Shown here one piece after another: positions 58,101-64,000 of a stretch of DNA of 64,000 nt. Made by a program: the position numbers and the translations under genes. This DNA is from Halichondria panicea (lineage: Eukaryota > Porifera > Demospongiae > Suberitida > Halichondriidae): assembly GCF_963675165.1 (NCBI RefSeq), contig NC_087382.1, positions 1,426,001-1,490,000 of the forward strand. The letters are read 5' to 3'. The notes under the pieces were generated by a model that searched no databases, had not been told where the DNA came from, and was given only the letters and a program-made list of their open reading frames with translations. The first letter of the stretch is position 1. Every line of letters starts with the position of its first letter.

Positions 58101-59637
58101 CTCCTCCAACAGTAGCTATATTGTTAGAAATGACCACTCCTTCTGCATTGATATAGATTTGACTCTGAACTGCTCTGATGGCTCCACCCTGCACACCACG
58201 ATTGTTACTGAGAGTTGTGGGTCCATTGAACTCCACTCGACTGCTTAGAGCATACACAGGGTTTACATTATTGCTAACATTGTTAACTCCCGTAAATGAC
58301 AAGTTAGAATGCACTACGTAAATGATATTTTCACCCTCTAAATTGTCAAATATGCTTGTATTAGCATTTATTAAAGTTGAGATAACAACCGCAATCACTC
58401 CATCTTGTTGGGTGGCTCTGTTATTTGTGAGCAGAGAGTCGGAAATGATCACAGTGCCATCAGCAACGAAAAATACTCCACCAATGTCAGCACTGTTATT
58501 TTTAAACATGACTTTGGAGACAGATATAGTTCCAGTATATACCAAAATCGCTCCACCAGAGGGTGCCTTGTTGTTTGTTAGCTTGCTATTGGATATCAGT
58601 AACTCTCCATTCAAAACCAAAATCGCTCCACCTGATCTTTCAGCACTGTTGTACGCTAGCTCACTGTCGGAGATTGAGACACTCCCAAACCAGATATTAA
58701 TTGCTCCACCGTCACGAATAGCACTATTGTTTAGTAGCACACAGTTGGAAATGAACAAATTAGTTCTGAAGGTGGAAATGGCTCCACCATATTCAGCGAT
58801 ATTATCCATAAAGTTACAGAAACTGATTGAAACATTAACTGCCGAAATACCGCCACCACTATAATAAAAATCACTGGCATAAATCGCTCCACCGCTGTAA
58901 TAAACGCTATTATTTGTAAAGTTGCACCAACTGATAGTCACACTTGAAGAGGCCACCGCCACTGCTGCACCATATGTAGTACCAGTATTGGAAGTGAATC
59001 TTGAATCATTAATAACAGTTTGCTTTGAGTAAATGTAAACGGCACCACCATTGTTATTAAAGAAATCACTCTTTTCAATGCACACAGTATCAGCTTTAAC
59101 ATACAATGCTCTGTCAGTGCTAGTGTCGTTTACAAAGAGAACTTGTTCAATTCTCACAGTTACCACATGAGTGATCGTGGTGATCCAGAGTGTACAAGAT
59201 TCCAACTTTAGCAATTTCAAGTCTACCAAAGAGCATTCATCGATATATAATTCTTGAGAAATGTAGCCTGAACTTTTTTTATCACCTGCTCCTGTGAAAT
59301 TCAAACCTTCAATACTCAATGCACGGATATTAGATAAATACACTGCTCTACCAGTTGTGTTGGCATTGATAGTGGCATTTTGGCCAGCAATAATCACCTC
59401 TCTGAAATTACAAATGTAAAGCATTTCACTTAATAAATGATCACCAGACAGAAAGCTCAAGGTGAGTTTGTCTCCACCAGACAACAGGTCTGTTTGAACA
59501 AGCTGCTCGAGAGTGAAACAAGTTCCATTTTGGTAGTCATTACACGAGTCAGTTGAATCCACTGGCACAATGTGATAGTGCTCACTCCTGGTAACAGTAG
59601 CTAGGGTCAGTAGCAGCACCACCCAGGTGCAGTGCAT
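55189..59637 (-). CDS. B-type beta-helix / multi-TM surface protein, copy 2, intact
   Basis: Single exon, 1,482 residues, ATG at 59,637 preceded by the conserved leader. Signal peptide about 1-18 (ATVTRS/EHYH). Beta-helix about 60-700, with FTNNSVYYSGGAIYA, FMDNIAEYGGAIS and AYNSAERSGGAI rungs. A Cys-rich stalk follows, with the module CTFDYC to RSGVLCGECEPGLSL at about 955-1,000. About nine hydrophobic segments lie at about 1,005-1,350, including DAYYAPFTPKHRYWVGLLL. The cytosolic tail of about 130 residues is acidic then proline-rich, with a YQQL (YxxPhi) signal and APLTTEDYRPAPPP. It is the only B- or A-type gene in the window that is both complete and intact, so it is the best reference for the subfamily. 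It converges with the E gene at 50,954. Ligand and function are unknown. Confidence 0.9.
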   Translation of the reverse strand: MHCTWVVLLLTLATVTRSEHYHIVPVDSTDSCNDYQNGTCFTLEQLVQTDLLSGGDKLTLSFLSGDHLLSEMLYICNFREVIIAGQNATINANTTGRAVYLSNIRALSIEGLNFTGAGDKKSSGYISQELYIDECSLVDLKLLKLESCTLWITTITHVVTVRIEQVLFVNDTSTDRALYVKADTVCIEKSDFFNNNGGAVYIYSKQTVINDSRFTSNTGTTYGAAVAVASSSVTISWCNFTNNSVYYSGGAIYASDFYYSGGGISAVNVSISFCNFMDNIAEYGGAISTFRTNLFISNCVLLNNSAIRDGGAINIWFGSVSISDSELAYNSAERSGGAILVLNGELLISNSKLTNNKAPSGGAILVYTGTISVSKVMFKNNSADIGGVFFVADGTVIISDSLLTNNRATQQDGVIAVVISTLINANTSIFDNLEGENIIYVVHSNLSFTGVNNVSNNVNPVYALSSRVEFNGPTTLSNNRGVQGGAIRAVQSQIYINAEGVVISNNIATVGGGVFLRESTLFVHYPIEISHNKAHNGGGIYAYSSEIEFDSKVTTGCLLNRQFVLCTCSDMKAVLFESIIDRNDAQNGGGIYAVASNIKAFSHAHVQIKSNSANNSGGGMYLQQSSRIYILKQDLELELGKTLVILEIQNNTAQYGGGIFVADSTESGVCRGEDVTTAGDLTQTECFIQTLNLYGFDINFIKIVLNLLQGIPSSSEEVKCLNNKSINYCNTFLTNNTASQSGADIYGGLLDRCTVDVSAELSSSDNGFEYLNNTVHYSSIASKAVRVKLCNTTKQTISVRKGQAFTISIMAVDQAGNPMINATIHSFVITESGVGRLKEGQAQQEVSNQCTELEYNVFSQDSSAQVELYAEGPCNNLGISRQILNIYFQKCDCSIGLQPIQSSIECKCDCDPVLQQEYQITNCSEENGTIKLESNNNIWIGVTNTTNGSGYVVSNCTFDYCVLKPVNISLSNPDEQCDYNRSGVLCGECEPGLSLVLGTSRCELCSNSYLLLLLPFALAGIVLVVFILVFNITVATGTIHGLIFYTNILAANQSIFIPFHNPLTVFISWVNLDLGIETCFYDGMNSHAKVLLQIVFPAYLFLLMFLIIIVSKYFDSFAKLLSNRNPVAALGTLVLLSYSKLLRFIIAALQHRVLDYPDGTSDIVWMYDGNVQYFTSGHIPRFVFAAIILISGVVFTVVLFFGQWFPRCSKWKLMKWTKNTKYIGFMDAYYAPFTPKHRYWVGLLLFSFIAHNIITALALDTSLPVLSAGVLSVGLISWKLLNNRLYKNKIRDSLETLYLLNIVCLAFGTSFVKDTRKNQSALANTSMAISFVIFAITLCYHFYQFVLKNINTWLKIEDTIRNLGANVVVRRASNGREMYQQLVADENDDNELLKAVDDYEQRDALNPPYTDHDGVMEEADPDCYITPPIIRPATRPDQMILPYMDELAPLTTEDYRPAPPPTRVNHRPAVTCTEIGPIHNKV

Positions 59638-60150
59638 GTTCTCTCCGATACTATAAGATTACAAGCTAATCCGGCAGTGTCAGAATAGTGCTATTGCTTC
59701 TTCTATATACTGTATATCATCTATAGAGTGGAATAAGATAGCGGTCACCAGCAATTGATATTATGAGGCTCAAATTCTTATCAGTCATTACACTTAGTTT
59801 GCACAGTTATAACTTACCTAATCGATTTCCCTTTTCAGCTTACAAGATCCAAACACAGTCTCACATGCACGTGTGAATACAGTAGTGGAGTATAGAGGTA
59901 GGACTATATATTAGGCCAAAGGGTATAGTATCACTGCATGCAGTAGAGCTGTCATCAGATACAAGTCCAAAGCACACACAAAAAATTCCTAATAGGATTA
60001 CATGTATAGAGATGTTGTTATAGTTCAGACAACCCAATTAGTAGCTGCTTCCCAAGGGAGAAGTGCATGTATATAGTGTAATACGTTTACATGCTTATAG
60101 TATACATACTATATAGATCTACGACCTGTGTTTTTAAGCACACTCCCATG
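59638..60150. other. B-type upstream region, copy 2
   Basis: Matches 24,461-24,973 and starts with the 18-base leader. No gene seen. Confidence 0.5.
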
Positions 60151-60255
60151 CATATTTCCCTACAATCTGCTATATTTCCTTACAATCTGCCGTATTTCCT
60201 TACAATCTGCCATATTTCCTTACAATCTGCTATATTTCCCTACAATCTGCCATAT
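60151..60255. repeat. 20-bp minisatellite, copy 2
   Basis: Same array as 24,974-25,078, with one base difference visible in the second unit. Followed by unrelated DNA at 60,256. Confidence 0.88.
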
Positions 60256-61155
60256 TCCAGTGCTTCCGTGCAGAGGGTATATTGTTGCAGAAAATACGAT
60301 TATTCTGTCTTTAGTGCAATAAATGTGCGCATGTTCAAAGTGCCATTATATAGCATTATATATCACAAAATCAGTTCAATCACTTCAAGTAAAGCGATAA
60401 TATAAACTGTGCGACAGTTCAAGATATTAATTGATTACACTCAACCATAGGTCAACTAATAATATGCACAAAGCAGACACTGTAAATACTGAATACATAT
60501 ATTCAAATTCAACATTAACTTTAGGTTCCCCTCATGAAATGGCCAGTAACTTCGTCAGCAGTATGATGCTTCCATTGAACATAAAATTAATGTTTGAATT
60601 AGGAATAGAGTAACCAATACCAACCGTCTTGTTTACCTTTTGGTGGCTCTGCCAATGTACCCTTCGATCCCTCCATTTCTCACAAAATGTTTTGAATGTG
60701 GAGTGATTATTGATGCAAGGACAAAACTAATTGCCTGCATGAAACAAAAAGAGTTTTCATAACCTCTTTTTGTTATTGTTGCATTTTGAGTGGGCAGATC
60801 AAAGGAAACACTGTGCCAATATCTGCCATATGGCACAGGTCAAGCCCTGAACTGTGCCACTATCTAGATACTGGCATAGTATGGCTGAAGTTACCTAAAG
60901 CCCACCGTCCACCAAGTAACCTGAAACTGTCCCTTTTATAGTATAACACTGTTAAACAGATTCAGTGGTAGGCAGAAAACGTTTTTCATGCATCTGGAGC
61001 ATTCCACAGCCACCACAAGTAGTTGAAACTAGTAGTCCTATAAAAGGAGTGATGTGTACACGGAAAGGAATGCACAAGGAATGCAACAAATCAGTTGTTA
61101 TACACAGCTCACTTGTGCGCACATGGGATATATTGGCTCATAATATGTACAAGAG
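60256..61155. other. Intergenic region, no gene recognised
   Basis: AT-rich, with short frames only (for example 60,633-60,836, -, containing FVLASIITPHSKHF), none of which I can assign. This block and the next 2.4 kb are absent between the minisatellite and the A-type gene in module 1. Confidence 0.45.
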
Positions 61156-62177
61156 TATGGAACGCCGTTTGCGACAAAATTCAGGCAGAATGTGATAGGC
61201 GTGTGCATCCAATATAAAATCGATTTTTGAAGATCGATTTTTAATAATCGATTTTTTACAGTTGATTTTCGATTTACACGTGAACGATCTTTGACAATCG
61301 ATCTGATATTCGATTTTTGATAATCGATTTTTGATAATCGATTATTGAAATTCGATTTTTGATAATCGATTTTTGATAATCGATTATTGAAATTCGATTT
61401 TTGATAATCGATTTTAGATCTGCTCTGAGGTGGGCTGGGGGGGTCCACTGATCCTAAAGCTGTATCACGTGAGACTATCCTTAGAGAAATTTTGCATTGA
61501 AGAAGCCACTATTCATGACTTCTATTCTATCTGGAATCACCAAACTCTTTCCCAGCTCTCTAAGCACACACAAGATGGCCAAATAAAACAGTGCTGGCGA
61601 GAAAGCATACAAAAATGGGTGCACGAAGGAACTAAATAAGATAGCATCAACTGAACAGTTCTAAAATTAATGATTTTTACTGTGACTTATGGCCCTTCTT
61701 TTTAATGGTTCCAAAAAATAATAATGTTTCGCTTTTGCGTTATAGTCTATCATGTGAGATAGCTAACCAAGCCAAGCTTTGATTCCAGGCCGCGGAGAAG
61801 GAGTTTGTGCATGTTCTGAGTTTCAAGGGCGGCCTAACTGTAGCCTTGAATCCATTTTAATCGGCCTGGATTCGAGGCTAGTATCAATCAATTGCGATTT
61901 TTGTAATCGATTTTCAAAAATCGATTATAAAAATCGATTATTGGATTTTCATAATCGATTTTCATAGTCTAAAAATCGATTAGCAAAAATCGAATTTCGT
62001 TTATCAAAGTCCATTAGCAGATATCAATAATCGAATTTATCAAAGATCGTTCACGTGTAAATCGAATATCAACTGCCAAAAATCGATTATTAGAAATCGA
62101 TCTTCAAAAATCGATTTTATTTTGGATGCACACGCCAATTAATTCTGTCTGAATTTTGTCGCAAACGGCGTTCCATA
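61156..62177. mobile_element. Foldback element rich in ATCGATTTTT repeats, about 1.02 kb
   Basis: tatggaacgccgtttgcgac at the left is inverted at the right end (about 62,158-62,177). The arms continue through gcgtgtgcatcc, aaaatcgatttttgaagatc and gatttacacgtgaacgatct for at least 150 bp. Inward, the arms become irregular arrays of ATCGATTTTTGATA-type units. caagag is duplicated on both sides (61,150-61,155 and 62,178-62,183). A TAGCCTCGA-family end lies inside (61,783-61,882). A short frame in the loop (61,430-61,639, +) has no recognised domain. Confidence 0.85.
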
Positions 62178-62664
62178 CAAGAGTCTATTATTATTCCTAG
62201 GAATTTACCCATTCTTGTCAACTGATACTTGCCATTTAATGGCTGGTAAAAGCGATGTTTGCAATGTCTCCTTGAGTTGTTGTGTGGTTGGTCTTTGTGA
62301 GGGAGAGGAGACACAGTGCACGAACTCAACATTACTTTACCAACTTATCTGAATTTGAACAAGGGAAATAGTTTGCCAAAGACAGTGGAGCAGAAGCTCT
62401 CATACACTATATATATACACAAAGGGTGCCGCTAGGAGCAGGCCGCCAGGCTAGAGCACATAAGCAGTACAAAAGAATAACAGGACTTGTACAATTAAAC
62501 AGTACAACACAGGAGTACATGAGGAAATGACTAATTAAAGGATTTTCTAGCTGGCAAAAAGAAACTAGCTGAATATAGTCTACAAAAGTCAGTGTGCATG
62601 CATGCAATGAGGAGGGCTCAAAAAACGAAACCAAGCTTAAGTATTAGGAGATAATTATACAATG
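62178..62664. other. Intergenic region downstream of the right-hand A-type gene
   Basis: It includes the inverted copy of the 5,461-5,522 repeat (62,255-62,315). No gene seen. Confidence 0.5.
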
Positions 62665-64000
62665 TTACTCTTTCACGACATCGATGACAGTGTGCGTAAC
62701 TTTGGGTGCATTGTCTTGAGGAGGGGGAGGGGCTGGTCTGTAGTCCTCCGTAGTGAGAGGGGCTAGCACGTCCAGGGCAGGCTCTCTCAGCTGTTCCGGC
62801 CTTGTGGCTGGTCGGATGATGGGAGGAGTGATGTAACGATCAGGATCAGCTTCTTCCATGACTCCATTAGTGTACGGATCATATCTGTCCACGTTTGTCC
62901 AGGTTTCTTTGTGGTTTTTCTTCTCCAGTTCCAGTTTGCGAACTCGTGGAATCATTTTTCTTAGTCTGAGTGCATTTTGCTGCCTCTGCAGAACAGGAAC
63001 TTTCTTCAGTATGTACTCGTAAAAGTGGTAGCAAACTATCACCACAAACAAAATAAAAGTCACTGCCATTGAAATGTTGGATATTATGTCTTGATTCCCA
63101 TTGATGTTTCCTATGTAGAGGGTGCCATATGCTAGAATTGCAAGATTGAGGAAAAAGAGTGTTTCCAGTAAATCATTGAATCGTATTTTGTACACTGCAT
63201 AATTCTGCAATTTGAAAATATTAAGCCCAACACTTATAGATCCAGCTGATAGTACGGGGAGAGAAGTGTCTAAAGCCAAAGCAGTTATTAGATTATGAGC
63301 GATCAAAGAAAATAGGAGCAGTCCCACCCAGTAGCGATGCTTGGGAGTGAATGGAGCATGGTATGCATCCATGAAACCATTGTAGTATGTGTTCTTAGTC
63401 CATATCATGAGTTTCCGTTTTGAACAGCGAGGAAACCATTGTCCAAAGAAGAGCAGTACAGTGAACAATATACCAGAGATGAGGATTATGGCGGCAAAAA
63501 CAAACCGAGGGATGTGACCGAGAGTGAAATATTGCACATTGCCGTCATACAACCAAACTATATCACTTGAATTGTTGGGAAAATCCAACACCTCGGTTGC
63601 ACCATCAAGATAATCCAAGACCCTGTATTGCAGTGCAGCAATGATAAACTGCAAGAGTTTGGAATAAGAGAGTAGGACGAGTGTGCCTAGGGCAGCAACT
63701 GGGTTCCTGTTGGAGAGGAGCTTTGCAAATGAGTCAAAGTACTTGCTCAAAATGATTATTAAGAACATCAAAAGAAACAGGTAAGCAGGAAAGACAATCT
63801 GAAGGAGCACTTTTGCATGAGAGTTCATTCCATCATAAAAGCATGTCTCAATACCCAAGTCAAGATTCACCCACGATATGAAAACTGTCAAAGGGTTATG
63901 AAAAGGTATGAAAATCGACTGATTTGCAGCTAATATATTAGTGTAGAAGATCAGCCCATGGATAGTGCCTGTTGCTATGGTAATGCTGAAAAGGAGAATG
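62665..64000 (-). CDS. A-type beta-helix / multi-TM surface protein, C-terminal part only (N-terminus beyond window)
   Basis: The open frame runs in from the right edge and ends at 62,665 (VIDVVKE). It covers most of the membrane region (FISWVNLDLGIETCFYDGMN, DAYHAPFTPKHRYWVGLLLF, FLNLAILAYGT) and a tail of about 95 residues with LAPLTTEDYRPAPPPP, the same tail motif as the B-type gene although the juxtamembrane tail differs. No lesion is seen in the visible part. It is closest to the copies at 1-3,867 and 25,079-28,539 (shared VLDFP insertion absent from B type). Whether the ectodomain is intact cannot be judged here. Confidence 0.88.
   Translation of the reverse strand, partial: ILLFSITIATGTIHGLIFYTNILAANQSIFIPFHNPLTVFISWVNLDLGIETCFYDGMNSHAKVLLQIVFPAYLFLLMFLIIILSKYFDSFAKLLSNRNPVAALGTLVLLSYSKLLQFIIAALQYRVLDYLDGATEVLDFPNNSSDIVWLYDGNVQYFTLGHIPRFVFAAIILISGILFTVLLFFGQWFPRCSKRKLMIWTKNTYYNGFMDAYHAPFTPKHRYWVGLLLFSLIAHNLITALALDTSLPVLSAGSISVGLNIFKLQNYAVYKIRFNDLLETLFFLNLAILAYGTLYIGNINGNQDIISNISMAVTFILFVVIVCYHFYEYILKKVPVLQRQQNALRLRKMIPRVRKLELEKKNHKETWTNVDRYDPYTNGVMEEADPDRYITPPIIRPATRPEQLREPALDVLAPLTTEDYRPAPPPPQDNAPKVTHTVIDVVKE

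Larger units (their letters stand above)
47030..60255. repeat. Segmental duplication, copy 2 (pairs with 11,614-25,078)
   Basis: Direct repeat with the same order as copy 1. The left end is cut by the LINE fragment inside a dispersed repeat, and the right end stops inside the 20-bp minisatellite. Both receptor-like genes (E and B) are intact here. The MITEs at about 48,899-49,344, 49,886-50,005 and 50,079-50,270 match those of copy 1. About 13.2 kb long. Confidence 0.92.

Noticed and set aside
61430-61639. Possible transposase in the loop of the foldback element
   Set aside because: Only about 70 codons, with no catalytic motif or recognised domain.

Overview
This is animal nuclear DNA, most likely from a demosponge. 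The sequence is AT-rich. Spliced genes have very short introns (39 to 180 bp in the clearest case), the kinase gene fuses a kinase to Kelch repeats, and many small terminal-inverted-repeat elements lie between genes. The species call is inference; no rRNA or mitochondrial marker is present. I saw no tRNA, rRNA, CRISPR array or prokaryotic operon.

The window is dominated by one gene family. Seven members encode intronless, secreted right-handed beta-helix ectodomains with GGAI and FxxN-type repeats like chlamydial Pmp proteins. These are followed by a short cysteine module, about nine hydrophobic segments and a short cytosolic tail. There are three subtypes. E type (+ strand) is at 15,776-19,444 and 50,954-54,622, both intact. 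B type (- strand) is at 20,010-24,460 (frameshifted) and 55,189-59,637 (intact). A type (- strand) is at 1-3,867 (frameshifted), 25,079-28,539 (several lesions) and 62,665-64,000 (partial at the window edge). E and B are convergent, and the order E, B, A-type occurs twice. A module of about 13.3 kb (11,614-25,078 and 47,030-60,255) is duplicated in direct orientation.

Layout: 1-5,075 A-type gene and upstream repeats; 5,210-5,435 CA microsatellite; 6,292-10,770 a seven-exon kinase, coiled-coil and Kelch gene (-) with disabling changes and a TIR element in one intron; 11,614-25,078 module 1; 25,079-30,350 A-type pseudogene and upstream region; 30,530-41,200 a transposon-rich spacer (pogo-type transposase, 5'-truncated LINE, a Mutator-like element with a 9-bp target duplication, another TIR element) containing one intact orphan gene at 37,755-38,507; 41,444-46,656 a divergent pair (SAM-domain gene on -, CACTA/EnSpm-like gene on +); 46,657-47,029 a LINE fragment; 47,030-60,255 module 2; 61,156-62,177 a foldback element; 62,665-64,000 an A-type gene.

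By architecture the receptor-like genes are candidates for a lineage-specific, fast-evolving cell-surface family. Birth, death, rung-number change and recombination are all visible in the window. Their ligand and function cannot be read from sequence. Part of the duplication could be an assembly artefact from two haplotypes, so copy number should be confirmed.
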